Position numbers and translations under genes: made by a program. A DNA stretch of 64,000 nucleotides. Source: Prescottella sp. R16. GTDB lineage: Bacteria > Actinomycetota > Actinomycetes > Mycobacteriales > Mycobacteriaceae. The DNA is taken from positions 3,782,001 to 3,846,000 of the forward strand of contig NZ_CP130943.1 of the NCBI RefSeq assembly GCF_030656875.1, read 5' to 3'. The notes beneath the pieces were generated by a model, which was given only the letters and a program-made list of their open reading frames with translations, did no database searches and was not told the DNA's origin. How positions within the stretch are numbered: position 1 is the first letter of the stretch; each line of letters starts with the position of its first letter. This document shows, one piece after another, positions 26,768-35,675 of the stretch.

Positions 26768-28365
26768 CCCTGTCCCCCGACCTCATTGCGACCCTGGCGC
26801 CGCTGCCGGTCCTCATCCCGATGCTCGCCGCGGCCGCCACCCTCGTCGTCGGCCGCCGCTCCACCGTCCAGCGGTGGATCACCGTGGGCGCGCTGGTCGC
26901 CGTCACCGCGATCTCCGCGATGCTGCTGTACCTCGCGGACCGGCACGGCACCACCGCGATCCAGGTCGGCGGCTGGGACACTCCGATCGGCATCACCCTC
27001 GTCGTGGACCGGTTGTCGGCACTGATGCTGCTGGTGTCGGCGATCGTGCTGCTCGCCGTCATGATCTATTCGATCGGCCAGGGCATCCGCGACGGCCACG
27101 AGCAACAGCCGGTGTCGATCTTTCTGCCCACCTATCTCGCGCTCACCGCGGGCGTGTCCAACGCGTTCCTCGCCGGTGACCTGTTCAACCTGTACGTCGG
27201 GTTCGAGGTGCTGCTGGCCGCGAGTTTCGTGCTGCTGACGCTGGGGGCGAGCGCCGACCGGGTCCGGGCCGGCGTCTCGTACGTCATGGTGTCGATGGTG
27301 TCGTCGCTGATCTTCCTGTGCGGCATCGCGTTCGCGTACGCCGCGACGGGAACGCTCAACCTCGCGCAGATGGCGCTGCGGTTCGACGACATTCCCGTCG
27401 GCACCCGCATGGCGATCTTCGGGGTCCTGCTGGTGGCGTTCGGCATCAAGGCCGCGGTGTTCCCGCTGTCGACGTGGCTGCCCGACTCCTACCCGACCGC
27501 CCCGGCCCCGGTCACCGCGGTGTTCGCGGGCCTGCTCACCAAGGTCGGCGTGTACGCGATCATCCGCGCCCACACACTGCTGTTCCCGCAGGGCGAGCTC
27601 GACGGCATCCTCATGGTGTGCGGCCTGCTCACGATGCTCGTCGGCATCCTCGGCGCGATCGCCCAGTCCGACATCAAACGTCTGCTCTCGTTCACCCTGG
27701 TCAGCCACATCGGCTACATGATCTTCGGTATCGCGCTGTCCACCCAGTCGGGACTGTCGGGTGCCGTGTACTACGTGGCGCACCACATCGTCGTGCAGAC
27801 CACCCTGTTCCTGGTGGTCGGTCTCATGGAACGGCAGGGCGGCTCGTCGTCGCTGCGCCGGCTCGGCGGTCTCGCCGCGGCCAGCCCGCTGCTCGCGATC
27901 GTGTTCCTGATCCCGGCGCTCAATCTCGGTGGCATCCCGCCGTTCTCCGGGTTCATCGGCAAGATCGCGCTGTTGCAGGCCGGTGTCGCGCATCCGAGTG
28001 TACTGTCGTGGATGCTCGTCGCCGGCGGCACCGTCACGAGCCTGCTGACGCTGTACGTCATGGCCCGTGTGTGGACCAAGGCGTTCTGGCGGGCCCGCGC
28101 CGACGCCCCGGAGGGGGACCTCGCCGACGTGAGCCCGTCCGCGCTCATCGACGAGTCCGAGGCGGACATCGCGTTCGTCGACCGGGAGGACGTCGGCCGG
28201 ATGCCGGTGTTCATGCTGGTGCCGACCATCGGGCTGGTCGTGGTGGGTCTCGCGCTGACGGTGTTCGCGGGCCCCATGATCGGGGTCAGCGACCGGGCCG
28301 CGAAGGACCTGCAGAACCGCGACGTGTACATCAGTTCCGTTCTCGGTGAGGGAGGCGGCCGATGA
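26764..28365 (+). CDS. mrpD: Na+/H+ antiporter subunit D (MrpD)
   Basis: A 533-residue NuoM/NuoN-like protein with about 14 membrane helices. Recognisable segments: NLYVGFEVLLAASFVLLTLG with the conserved glutamate of helix 5, GIKAAVFPLSTWLPDSYPTA with the lysine of the channel, TKVGVYAIIRAHTLLF and ISLGG-like NLGGIPPFSGFIGKIALLQA. It forms the second proton-translocating module next to MrpA. The C-terminal region after residue ~430 has a polar insert (EGDLADVSPSALIDESEADI) before the last helix. Four-base overlaps at both ends. Confidence 0.96.
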   Translation: MTLSPDLIATLAPLPVLIPMLAAAATLVVGRRSTVQRWITVGALVAVTAISAMLLYLADRHGTTAIQVGGWDTPIGITLVVDRLSALMLLVSAIVLLAVMIYSIGQGIRDGHEQQPVSIFLPTYLALTAGVSNAFLAGDLFNLYVGFEVLLAASFVLLTLGASADRVRAGVSYVMVSMVSSLIFLCGIAFAYAATGTLNLAQMALRFDDIPVGTRMAIFGVLLVAFGIKAAVFPLSTWLPDSYPTAPAPVTAVFAGLLTKVGVYAIIRAHTLLFPQGELDGILMVCGLLTMLVGILGAIAQSDIKRLLSFTLVSHIGYMIFGIALSTQSGLSGAVYYVAHHIVVQTTLFLVVGLMERQGGSSSLRRLGGLAAASPLLAIVFLIPALNLGGIPPFSGFIGKIALLQAGVAHPSVLSWMLVAGGTVTSLLTLYVMARVWTKAFWRARADAPEGDLADVSPSALIDESEADIAFVDREDVGRMPVFMLVPTIGLVVVGLALTVFAGPMIGVSDRAAKDLQNRDVYISSVLGEGGGR

Positions 28366-28934
28366 CCCGGCAACGCGTTCTGCGCTTCGGCATCCTCGTG
28401 TGGCTGGCGCTCGTCTGGACGCTGCTGTGGGGCACGTTCAGCATCGCCAACCTGGTCGGCGGTCTCGCTGTCGGCGCGCTCATCATGTGGCTGCTGCCGC
28501 TGCCCCGCGTTCCCGTCGAGGGGCGGGTGCACCTGTGGTCGATGCTGAAGCTGATCGGGATGGGCATCGTGTACGCCGCCCAGTCGAGCGCGCAGGTCGC
28601 CTGGCTCGCGCTCCGGCCCGGACCGCCCCCCATCACCGGCGTGCTGCGCTGCAAGCTCGGTATCAAATCGGATCTCGTGCTGACGCTGTGCATCGACCTG
28701 CTCAACCTGATCCCCGGCACCATGGTGCTCGAGGTCGATCAGGCCCGGCGCGTCGTGTACGTCCACGTTCTCGATGTCGGCACCACCAAGGCCGTCGACC
28801 AGTTCTATCGGACCACCCGGCGGCTGGAGCGGCTGTTCATCGAGGCGTTCGAACGCGACTCCGACTGGCAGCCGGCGCCGTGGCATCTGCGCGACTACGA
28901 GTACCACGACCAAGGCAGGGAGGATCCCTCATGA
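28362..28934 (+). CDS. mrpE: Na+/H+ antiporter subunit E (MrpE)
   Basis: 190 residues from the ATG at 28362. Two N-terminal hydrophobic helices (LVWLALVWTLLWGTFSIANL, GGLAVGALIMWLLPLPRVPV) precede a conserved soluble part (FRCKLG-like VLRCKLGIKSDLVLTLCIDL, NLIPGTMVLEVDQARRVVYV) that is the hallmark of MrpE. The subunit sits at the edge of the complex and helps assemble it. ATGA overlap with mrpF. Confidence 0.94.
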   Translation: MTRQRVLRFGILVWLALVWTLLWGTFSIANLVGGLAVGALIMWLLPLPRVPVEGRVHLWSMLKLIGMGIVYAAQSSAQVAWLALRPGPPPITGVLRCKLGIKSDLVLTLCIDLLNLIPGTMVLEVDQARRVVYVHVLDVGTTKAVDQFYRTTRRLERLFIEAFERDSDWQPAPWHLRDYEYHDQGREDPS

Positions 28935-29191
28935 CAGCCGTGATGGTCATCGCCGGGGTGATGCTGGTGGCGGCGGCGCTGCTGACCACCTACCGGCTGC
29001 TCGCCGGACCGAGCAGTCTCGACCGTCTCGTCGCGATGGACACGCTCGTCGCGACCGCGATCGGCGGACTGTCGGTGTGGGCGGCATACACGCGGGACAC
29101 CACGATCGTCCCCGCGATCGTCGCACTCGCCCTCGTCGGCTACGTCGGCTCGATCAGTGTCGCCCGATTCCGGGTGAGTGACGACTCGTGA
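28931..29191 (+). CDS. mrpF: Na+/H+ antiporter subunit F (MrpF)
   Basis: 86 residues with three membrane helices, typical for MrpF: VMVIAGVMLVAAALLTTYRL, LAGPSSLDRLVAMDTLVATA and VPAIVALALVGYVGSISVAR. The RLLAGPSSLDRLVA loop is the family signature. The implied start ATG at 28931 overlaps the mrpE stop. Part of the membrane arm thought to form the Na+ path. Confidence 0.95.
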   Translation: MTAVMVIAGVMLVAAALLTTYRLLAGPSSLDRLVAMDTLVATAIGGLSVWAAYTRDTTIVPAIVALALVGYVGSISVARFRVSDDS

Positions 29192-29529
29192 ACACCGTCC
29201 TCGACATCGTCGCCGCCGTCTGCATCCTGGTCGGCGCACTGCTGGCATTGACCGCCGCGATCGGTATCGTCCGCTTCCCCGACACCCTCTCCCGCATGCA
29301 CGCGGCCAGTAAGCCCCAGGTCATCGGGCTGGTTCTGGTTCTGGTCGGTTCGGTGATCCGGTTGCACGGCAACGTCGACATCTGGATGCTCGTTCTCGTC
29401 GGCCTGTTCACGCTGCTCACGGCACCGGTCATCGCGCACAGCGTCGGCCGGGTCGCCTACCGCGAGCAGCGCGGCCGGGACGGGCTGCTCATGGAACAGT
29501 TCGACGAGGATCCGGGAACGTTCCGATAG
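29188..29529 (+). CDS. mrpG: Na+/H+ antiporter subunit G (MrpG)
   Basis: 113 residues from GTG at 29188 (GTGA overlap with mrpF). Three helices with the family motif GIVRFPDTLSRMHAASKPQV between the first two. The last gene of the operon. Its C-terminal ~13 codons overlap the end of the PAP2 gene on the opposite strand by 41 bases; no hairpin separates them, so termination must occur within or beyond that gene. Confidence 0.95.
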   Translation: MNTVLDIVAAVCILVGALLALTAAIGIVRFPDTLSRMHAASKPQVIGLVLVLVGSVIRLHGNVDIWMLVLVGLFTLLTAPVIAHSVGRVAYREQRGRDGLLMEQFDEDPGTFR

Positions 29530-30808
29530 CGCCGGCCCTGCCGTGGAACGTGCGCAGGTAGGCGTAGGCGAACAGGGCCGGAACACCGAGCAGCAGCGGC
29601 GCCGACACCATCGGATACTCGGCGATGGGCACCGCGAGGTAGCGGTAACTCAGCAGCAGTGCCGCGAGCAGCAGGGCGCCGCCGGCGACGAGCCGGATCC
29701 GGAACGCCCCCCACCCGCGTTCGGGGTCGCGCAGCACCGATTCGAGGGTGAGGGTGAGGACCACGCCGGCGATGAGGTCGACGCCGTAGTGGTAGCCGAA
29801 CCCGAGGGTCGCGGCGAGTGTGCACACCAGCCAGAACGTGCCGCCCCAGCGCAGCCAGCGCGGTCCCTGCCGGGAGTGCAGGAAGATCGCGAGTGCCCAC
29901 GCCGTGTGCAGGCTGGGCATGCAGTTGCGGGGGGTGCCGTCGTCGAACGGCATCGGTGACGGCGTCGGATCGAACGGCACGACCGACGGCCAGAAGTCGC
30001 CCACCTGGAAGCCGTTGCCGTCGGCACCGAACGCGAAGATGGGGCCCACCACCGGGAACAGGATGTAGAAGATCGGCCCGATCAGCCCGATCAGCAGGAA
30101 CGTGCGGACCAGGTGGTGCGACGGCCAGCCCTTGCGCAGCTGGTACAGCGCCACGACGATCGCGGCGACGGGCAGTTCGATGTACACCCAGTGCAGGACG
30201 CCGTAGCCGACGGCCCCGGTCGCGTCGACGATGTTGCCCATCACCCACGACGGGTTGCCGAGGGCGTGGTCGGCGAGCTGGACGTACTGGTCGAGGACCT
30301 CCGGCCCGGCGAGGACGGTGATGTGCAGCCACACGTCACCGAACTTGGTGGCGACGATCAGCAGCGCGCCGAGTCCGACGCCCATGAGCGCGTTGCGGCG
30401 TTGCTCGCCGGACCACTTCCAGCCGGCCCAGACGCCGATCGTGGTCAGCACGATCACGGCGCCGTTGCCGACGGTGAGAGGGCCGCCCGCGAGGTACCGG
30501 ATCGCGGCGACGACGACGTCGATCGCGGCGGCACTCGACAGGGCGATCACCCGCTGCCGGTTGGTGAGCCCCACCATCGCGAGCGCGAGCCCGGCCCACG
30601 GCACGGACGCCGATTTGGGGGTGCCGGCAAAATCGTCGAGGAGGCTCGTCAGCGGTCCCTCGAAACCCCGCGACGACGCGAAGATCTGCAGTCCGGCGAG
30701 GGCTCCGACCACCGCGACGACACCGGCGACGAGCAACCGTCGGCGGATATCCGGAGTCAGTTGTACCTGCCCCGTCCGGGCACCGTCGTCCACCAGCACG
30801 CCGTTCAT
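29489..30808 (-). CDS. PAP2-superfamily membrane phosphatase/transferase (Aur1/Ipt1-like)
   Basis: A 439-residue protein with about 12 membrane helices. The PAP2 catalytic motifs appear as CMPSLHTAWALAIFLHSRQG (C2, with the histidine) and GFGYHYGVDLIAGVVLTLTL (C3). This is the arrangement of the inositolphosphotransferase Aur1/Ipt1-like branch, whose bacterial members remodel phospholipid or polyprenyl head groups. A long periplasmic loop (GADGNGFQVGDFWPSVVPFD) precedes C2. The substrate is unknown. Start ATG at 30808. Tail-to-tail overlap with mrpG. Confidence 0.82.
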   Translation of the reverse strand: MNGVLVDDGARTGQVQLTPDIRRRLLVAGVVAVVGALAGLQIFASSRGFEGPLTSLLDDFAGTPKSASVPWAGLALAMVGLTNRQRVIALSSAAAIDVVVAAIRYLAGGPLTVGNGAVIVLTTIGVWAGWKWSGEQRRNALMGVGLGALLIVATKFGDVWLHITVLAGPEVLDQYVQLADHALGNPSWVMGNIVDATGAVGYGVLHWVYIELPVAAIVVALYQLRKGWPSHHLVRTFLLIGLIGPIFYILFPVVGPIFAFGADGNGFQVGDFWPSVVPFDPTPSPMPFDDGTPRNCMPSLHTAWALAIFLHSRQGPRWLRWGGTFWLVCTLAATLGFGYHYGVDLIAGVVLTLTLESVLRDPERGWGAFRIRLVAGGALLLAALLLSYRYLAVPIAEYPMVSAPLLLGVPALFAYAYLRTFHGRAGAIGTFPDPRRTVP

Positions 30809-30832
30809 AGTAAACGGCGGGTGAATGTGGTC

Positions 30833-31972
30833 TTACGTGTCGAGTTCGTCGACGAGGGACGCGACGACGGCCCGCACGTCGCCTCCGGTGGCGGCGGCGA
30901 CCTTGCGCTGACGCTGGTACGACGCGCCACGTCGCGGAATGTCGGCGACGCGGGCGAGTTCGTCGGCGCAGCCGAGGCGGACGGCGGTGGGGGCGAGTTG
31001 CTCGAGCAGGTCGTCGAGGTCGTCGGTGACGAGCCGTTCCCGGTTGTCGGCGCCGAGGATCACTTCGGCGTCGAGCCCGTACCGTGCTGCGCGCCATTTG
31101 TTTTCCTGTACGTGCCACGGCGGCATCGACGGCAGCGTCTCCCCGGCTTCGAGCCGGCGGTCGAGGTCGACGATCAGGCAGTGGACGAGGGCGACGAGGG
31201 CGCTCAGTTCGGTGCGGGTGGAGATGCCGTCGCACACCCGCACCTCGATGGTGCCCCAGCGGGGTGCGGGCCGGATGTCCCAGTGCAGACCGCCGAGGTT
31301 CTCGATGACGCCGGTGGTGAACTGGTCGTGGACGAAGCCTTCGAACTGGCTCCAGCCCTCGAACTGGAACGGCAGGCCGGCGGTGGGCAACTGTTGGAAC
31401 ATGAGTGCCCGGTTGCTGGCGTAGCCGGTGTCGACACCCGTCCACATCGGCGAGGATGCCGAAAGCGCAAGCAGGTGAGGATATTTCAGCAGGAGTGCGT
31501 TGATGATCGGGAACACTTTCTCCTTCGCGGAGACCCCGACGTGCACGTGCACCCCCCAGATGAGCATCTGCCGACCCCACCATTGGGTGCGTTCGATCAG
31601 TTCGTCGTAGTGCGGGGTGCGGGTGAGCAGCTGCGTCGACCACTGCGCGAACGGGTGCGTGCCCGCGCACATGAGGTCGACGCCGAGTGGGTTCGCGGCG
31701 CGCCGCACGAGCGCCGTCGTCTCGGCGAGGTCGTCGACGGCTTCACCGACGGTGTCGCAGATACCGGTGACGAATTCGACGGTGTTGCGCAGCAGTTCCT
31801 TGGTGACGCGGGGTTTCTCGGCGACGGCGTCGACGGCGTCGAAGACGGCCGCAGCGGTGTTGGAGAGGTCGCGGGTGGTCCGGTCGACCAGCGCGATCTC
31901 CCATTCCACACCGAGTGTCGGACGCGGTGAACCTGTGAAGGGGACGCCCACAGCCCGATCCAACCACAGCAT
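30833..31972 (-). CDS. Carboxylate-amine ligase / glutamate-cysteine ligase YbdK type (GCS2)
   Basis: A 379-residue enzyme with the GCS2 fold: SPRPTLGVEWEIALVDRTTR near the N-terminus, TVEFVTGICDTVGEAVDDLA, WGVHVHVGVSAKEKVFPIIN, SSPMWTGVDTGYASNRALMF, PRWGTIEVRVCDGISTRTEL. It corresponds to Rv0433 by content and position, next to sodC. Members form a peptide bond between glutamate and an amine with ATP. Actinobacteria use mycothiol rather than glutathione, so the physiological product is uncertain. The ATG at 31972 lies inside a 20-base direct repeat; a GTG at 31951 (VGVPFTGSPRP) is an alternative closer to the usual family start. Confidence 0.88.
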   Translation of the reverse strand: MLWLDRAVGVPFTGSPRPTLGVEWEIALVDRTTRDLSNTAAAVFDAVDAVAEKPRVTKELLRNTVEFVTGICDTVGEAVDDLAETTALVRRAANPLGVDLMCAGTHPFAQWSTQLLTRTPHYDELIERTQWWGRQMLIWGVHVHVGVSAKEKVFPIINALLLKYPHLLALSASSPMWTGVDTGYASNRALMFQQLPTAGLPFQFEGWSQFEGFVHDQFTTGVIENLGGLHWDIRPAPRWGTIEVRVCDGISTRTELSALVALVHCLIVDLDRRLEAGETLPSMPPWHVQENKWRAARYGLDAEVILGADNRERLVTDDLDDLLEQLAPTAVRLGCADELARVADIPRRGASYQRQRKVAAATGGDVRAVVASLVDELDT

Positions 31973-32024
31973 CCGAGTGCCCGCAGGATGCTCGACGAGC
32001 CGGTATCCGAGTGCCCGCAGGATG
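31971..32024. repeat. 20-base direct repeat across the start of the ligase gene
   Basis: atccgagtgcccgcaggatg occurs at 31971-31990 and again at 32005-32024, a 34-base duplication. The first copy supplies the annotated ATG of the ligase gene on the reverse strand. Confidence 0.9.
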
Positions 32025-32084
32025 CGCGGAAATGCCGGACGGCGGGGCCGTGGTGGCCCCGCCGTCGGGTGGTGCTGGGGGTGG

Positions 32085-32768
32085 TCAGCCCTTGATGACG
32101 CCGCAGGCGACGCGGGCGCCGGCGTCGCCGGTGGCCATGGTCTCCTGGTCGGGTGCGGGTGCGTAGCGGTTGGGGATGTTGCCGAAGTTGTCGGCGTTCG
32201 CGTGGATCATCAGCGCGGTGCCCTTGCCGCCGTTCTTCAGGTCCTGCAGGGTGAAGGCGTCGGTGGTGGTGACGAGGTAGCCCATGCCGTCTTCGCGCAC
32301 TTCGAGGGAGGTGAGGTCGCCGCTGGCCGGGTGGCCGGTGTGGCCTTCGACCTGGAAGTGGCCGCCGGCGGACAGGAAGTTGCCGGGTTCGCCGCCGGTG
32401 GGTGCGACGGAGTTGGGCTCGCACTTGCCGACCGAGTGGATGTGCAGGCCGTGGAAGCCGGGCTCGAGGCCCTGCGCGTTGACGGTGACCTTGACGTGGT
32501 CGCCGGCCTCGGCGATGGTCGCGGTGCCGACCTGGCTGCCCTTGGCGTCCTTCAACTGCACCGACAGGGCCTCGCCGGTTGCTTCGGGGGAGCCGGCCTC
32601 GGTGTGCTCGTCCGTGGGGGCGGGGGCACCGGTCCACACCGGCGGGGTGGTGCCCGGGATGTCGCTGGGCTCCTCGTTGTTCGAGCACGCGGTCAGCCCC
32701 AGTGCCGCGATCGCGACCAACGGGGTCACGACGCGCCAGGACTTGCGACGAGTGAATTGCGAGGCCAT
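32085..32768 (-). CDS. sodC: Cu,Zn superoxide dismutase, lipoprotein
   Basis: A 227-residue precursor. The signal peptide ends in the lipobox [10 protein letters not shown], so the protein is probably anchored outside the membrane through a lipidated cysteine. A Pro/Thr/Glu linker follows. The Cu,Zn-SOD domain shows [20 protein letters not shown], the zinc loop [38 protein letters not shown] and [13 protein letters not shown], holding the metal-binding histidines, aspartate, disulfide cysteines and the active-site arginine. It detoxifies superoxide at the cell envelope. Matches Rv0432 in position. Confidence 0.97.
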   Translation of the reverse strand: MASQFTRRKSWRVVTPLVAIAALGLTACSNNEEPSDIPGTTPPVWTGAPAPTDEHTEAGSPEATGEALSVQLKDAKGSQVGTATIAEAGDHVKVTVNAQGLEPGFHGLHIHSVGKCEPNSVAPTGGEPGNFLSAGGHFQVEGHTGHPASGDLTSLEVREDGMGYLVTTTDAFTLQDLKNGGKGTALMIHANADNFGNIPNRYAPAPDQETMATGDAGARVACGVIKG

Positions 32769-32830
32769 CGAACCGCTCCTTCGAGGTGGTTGAAATCTGC
32801 CGACGATCATAACCAGCAGGTCCGGTCGGT

Positions 32831-33424
32831 CTACCCGGAGGTGACGATCACGATCACGCCGGGTGATGCGCTGGCGATCCCGGCGAACCGTGGTTCGGCC
32901 TTGACGCCCAGCTGCGCTGCGATGTCCTCGGCGGCCTGCTTCTCGGAGGCACTGTTGCCGTAGTAGACGGTGGTGTTCTGGATGAGTCCGTAGCTGTAGT
33001 TGCCGGTCTCGGAGACGTTCCAGCCGCTCGAGGTGAGGGTGTCCGCGGTCTGTGCGGCGAGACCGGAGACGGTGCTGTTGTTGAACACTCGGACGGGCAC
33101 GGCCTTGTCGCCCGCCGTGGCGACCGCGGAGCTCGAGGCGGCCCCTGTGGTCGTGGTGGTTGCCGCTGCTGCCGTCGTGGACGACGGTGCGGCGGCACCG
33201 GTGGTGGTGGGCGCGGCGGTTGTCGTGGGGGCGACGGTGGTGGGTGCGGAGGTGGTGGTGGGTGCGGAGGTGGTGGTGGGTGCGGCGACCGGTTCCGGCT
33301 CGCCGGAATCCGAGCCGCCGAGGGAGGCGGCGCCCAGTCCGGCGAAGAGGATCGCGAGGGCGATCAGCACCATCGCGATCGCGCGCAGCGGGGGGCCCGA
33401 CGACTCGGGGTTCGGGGTGCTCAC
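32831..33424 (-). CDS. LytR_C-domain membrane protein (Rv0431/VirR-like)
   Basis: 197 residues from a GTG at 33424. One N-terminal membrane helix ([20 protein letters not shown]) is followed by a long low-complexity linker of about 70 residues made of Thr, Ala, Pro and Ser with (T)TTSAP-type repeats. A C-terminal LytR_C domain follows ([40 protein letters not shown]). In M. tuberculosis the orthologue influences vesicle release and envelope integrity. The linker is typical of a protein spanning the periplasm. Adjacent to sodC as in mycobacteria. Confidence 0.88.
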   Translation of the reverse strand: MSTPNPESSGPPLRAIAMVLIALAILFAGLGAASLGGSDSGEPEPVAAPTTTSAPTTTSAPTTVAPTTTAAPTTTGAAAPSSTTAAAATTTTTGAASSSAVATAGDKAVPVRVFNNSTVSGLAAQTADTLTSSGWNVSETGNYSYGLIQNTTVYYGNSASEKQAAEDIAAQLGVKAEPRFAGIASASPGVIVIVTSG

Positions 33425-33508
33425 GGGTCACGACCTTAATCGGCGCGTCCGACGGTTCCTTCGAGGAGGGGACGGCGGCCGGTGCTGGGGAACGGCGGAG
33501 GTGCTGAC

Positions 33509-33835
33509 TCAGACGGGGCGCTCGAAGCCGAGGCGACGTGCGGCACGTGCCTTCTTCCGACTGTCCCGCAGCCGCTGCAGGCGTTTGACCAGCATGGGGT
33601 CGGCGGCGAGCGCCTCGGGGCGGTCGACGAGCGCGTTGAGGAGTTGGTAGTAGCGGGTGGCGGACAGCGAGAAGCGGTCCTTGATGGCCTCTTCCTTGGC
33701 GCCGGCGTACTTCCACCACTGACGTTCGAACGCGAGGATCTCGTGGTCCCGGCGGGTGAGGCCGTCTGTTTCGCGTTCGTCCCCCGACTCGTTGTCGGGT
33801 TGCTGCGGCTGGTTGCGCGCTGTTGCGCCGTCCAT
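33509..33835 (-). CDS. DUF3263 helix-turn-helix protein
   Basis: 108 residues from the ATG at 33835; the open frame runs further upstream but without family similarity. The core is [40 protein letters not shown] and [23 protein letters not shown]3263 proteins are actinobacterial, have a sigma-factor-region-4-like helix-turn-helix and are always found in this neighbourhood (Rv0430). Likely DNA-binding; target unknown. Co-directional with the LytR_C gene, 84 bases upstream of it. Confidence 0.9.
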   Translation of the reverse strand: MDGATARNQPQQPDNESGDERETDGLTRRDHEILAFERQWWKYAGAKEEAIKDRFSLSATRYYQLLNALVDRPEALAADPMLVKRLQRLRDSRKKARAARRLGFERPV

Positions 33836-33978
33836 CTCACTCCTCGACTGCCGGACCCGGGAAATCCAGTATGTCCCGAAGACGAATTGCACCGTTGTTC
33901 TTGCTGGTCATTGAATCACGGGGGTCCGACGTCCGGCGGGACGCGACGCCGGTGTCGCGCCCATTATCCTTGACGACC

Positions 33979-34593
33979 ATGGCCATTCTTCCGATCCGGA
34001 TCGTCGGTGACCCCGTCCTGCACGAGCCGACCGAGCCCGTGACCGAGTCCCCCGCCGAGCTCGCGGAGCTGATCCGCGACATGTACGAGACGATGGACGC
34101 CGCGAACGGTGTCGGTCTGGCGGCGAACCAGGTGGGTGTCGCCAAGCGGCTGTTCGTGTACGACTGCCCCGACTACGAGGCCGGCAAGGACGCGTCGGGG
34201 AAGCCGGTGATGCGCCGCGGCTGCGTGGTCAATCCGGTGCTGGAGACGTCGGAGATCCCGGAGACCATGCCGGACGAGGACGATGTCGAGGGCTGCCTGT
34301 CGGTGCCCGGTGAGCAGTTCCCGACGGGCCGCGCCGACTGGGCGAAGGTGACCGGCACCGACGAGAACGGTGATCCGGTCGAGATCGAGGGTCGCGGGTT
34401 CTTCGCGCGGATGCTGCAGCACGAGACGGGGCATCTGGACGGCTTCCTGTACGTGGACGTGCTGATCGGCCGCAACAAGCGCGCGGCGAAGAAGACGATC
34501 AAGCGGGAGGGCTGGGGTGTGCCGAACCTGAGCTGGACGCCGGGCACGGTCGACGATCCGTTCGGCCACGACGACGAGGACGACGAAGACTGA
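33979..34593 (+). CDS. def: Peptide deformylase
   Basis: A 204-residue Fe2+-dependent enzyme that removes the formyl group from nascent proteins. Three motifs: [10 protein letters not shown] (motif 1), EGCLSVPGE (motif 2, metal-binding cysteine) and [15 protein letters not shown] (motif 3, HExxH). It has the insert [15 protein letters not shown] seen in actinobacterial enzymes and an acidic tail ending DDEDDED. The ATG at 33979 gives the conserved [15 protein letters not shown]-terminus. Confidence 0.97.
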   Translation: MAILPIRIVGDPVLHEPTEPVTESPAELAELIRDMYETMDAANGVGLAANQVGVAKRLFVYDCPDYEAGKDASGKPVMRRGCVVNPVLETSEIPETMPDEDDVEGCLSVPGEQFPTGRADWAKVTGTDENGDPVEIEGRGFFARMLQHETGHLDGFLYVDVLIGRNKRAAKKTIKREGWGVPNLSWTPGTVDDPFGHDDEDDED

Positions 34594-34623
34594 CGACGAG
34601 GACCGACGACGGGTAGCGACGGG

Positions 34624-34854
34624 ATGACGACGCAGCCGACGCTCGGGGGCCGGGTGGTGGTGCGGTATCGCCTGCCGGCGGGGGCGTCGCATCCGTTGAC
34701 CGATGTGATCGGCACGCTCGAGCAGCTCGAGCCGTCGGTGGTGGTGCGCACCGCCGACGGCCGGGTGGTGGAGATCGACCGTGACGCGGTGCTGCGGATG
34801 AAGGCGTTGGGTCCGCGGCCCGAGCACCGGGGTCCCGCCCGTCGGAGTGACTGA
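34624..34854 (+). CDS. Small SH3-like protein; stand-alone N-terminal domain of an Rv0428c-type acetyltransferase
   Basis: 76 residues from the ATG at 34624, 30 bases after def. GGRVVVRYRLPAGASHPLTD, VIGTLEQLEPSVVVRTADGR and VVEIDRDAVLRMKALGP look like the small beta-barrel that begins the Rv0428c-type GNAT protein. In M. tuberculosis that protein lies between def and xthA, as here. The frame then stops after PEHRGPARRSD with no GNAT domain following; the next 14 bases lead to xthA. Either the catalytic domain was deleted or the domain is used alone. No premature internal stop is visible, so it is annotated as intact. Confidence 0.7.
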   Translation: MTTQPTLGGRVVVRYRLPAGASHPLTDVIGTLEQLEPSVVVRTADGRVVEIDRDAVLRMKALGPRPEHRGPARRSD

Positions 34855-34868
34855 CTAGTGTCTCGGAT

Positions 34869-35669
34869 GTGCGACTCGCGACGTGGAATGTGAACTCGGT
34901 CCGTGCCCGTACCGACCGGATCGTGGACTGGTTGTCCCGCACCGGCACCGATGTGCTGGCGATGCAGGAAACCAAGTGCAAGGACGAGCAGTTCCCGTAC
35001 GAGCGGTTCACCGAGGCCGGGTACGAGGTGGCGCACGTCGGCCTGAGCCAGTGGAACGGGGTGGCGATCGCGTCGCGGATCGGCCTCGAGGACGTGCAGG
35101 TGGGGTTCGCGGATCAGCCCGGTTTCCACAAGGATCCGGAGGTCGAGCAGGCGCGGGAGGCGCGGGCGATCGGGGCGACGGTCGGTGGGGTGCGGGTGTG
35201 GAGCCTGTACGTGCCGAACGGCCGGGAGCTCGCCGATCCGCACTACACGTACAAGCTGGAGTGGCTGGCGAAGCTGCGGGCGGATGCGCAGGGGTGGCTG
35301 GCGGCGGATCCGAACGCGCAGATCGCGCTGGTGGGCGACTGGAATGTGGCGCCGACGGACGAGGACGTGTGGGATCCGTCGTTCTTCGAGGGCAAGACGC
35401 ACACGTCGCAGCCGGAGCGGGATGCGTTCGACGCGTTCGCGGCGGCGGGGTTCGCGGATGTGGTGCGTCCGCACGCGCCGGGTCCGGGGGTGTACACGTA
35501 CTGGGACTACACGCAGTTGCGGTTCCCGAAGAAGCAGGGCATGCGGATCGACTATGTGTTGGGGTCGCCGGCGTTCGCGGATCGGGTGACGGCCGCGCAC
35601 ATCGATCGGGACGAGCGTAAGGGCAAGGGCGCGAGTGATCATGCGCCGGTGGTGGTGGATCTGGCCTGA
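34869..35669 (+). CDS. xthA: Exodeoxyribonuclease III (AP endonuclease)
   Basis: A 266-residue DNA repair enzyme from a GTG at 34869. The EEP-fold motifs are complete: RLATWNVNSVRARTDRIVDW, VLAMQETKCKDEQFP with the metal-binding glutamate, WSLYVPNGRELADPHYTYKL, VGDWNVAPTDEDVWDPSFFE and the C-terminal RIDYVLGSPAF and GASDHAPVVVDL with the catalytic Asp-His. It cleaves at abasic sites and removes 3' blocks. Same position as Rv0427c. Its stop is 6 bases from the end of the converging acetyltransferase-like gene. Confidence 0.96.
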   Translation: MRLATWNVNSVRARTDRIVDWLSRTGTDVLAMQETKCKDEQFPYERFTEAGYEVAHVGLSQWNGVAIASRIGLEDVQVGFADQPGFHKDPEVEQAREARAIGATVGGVRVWSLYVPNGRELADPHYTYKLEWLAKLRADAQGWLAADPNAQIALVGDWNVAPTDEDVWDPSFFEGKTHTSQPERDAFDAFAAAGFADVVRPHAPGPGVYTYWDYTQLRFPKKQGMRIDYVLGSPAFADRVTAAHIDRDERKGKGASDHAPVVVDLA

Positions 35670-35675
35670 CGGTGG

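Noticed and set aside
30113-31930. 605-codon forward frame over the PAP2 and ligase genes
   Set aside because: Spans two unrelated real genes in antisense and has shadow composition.
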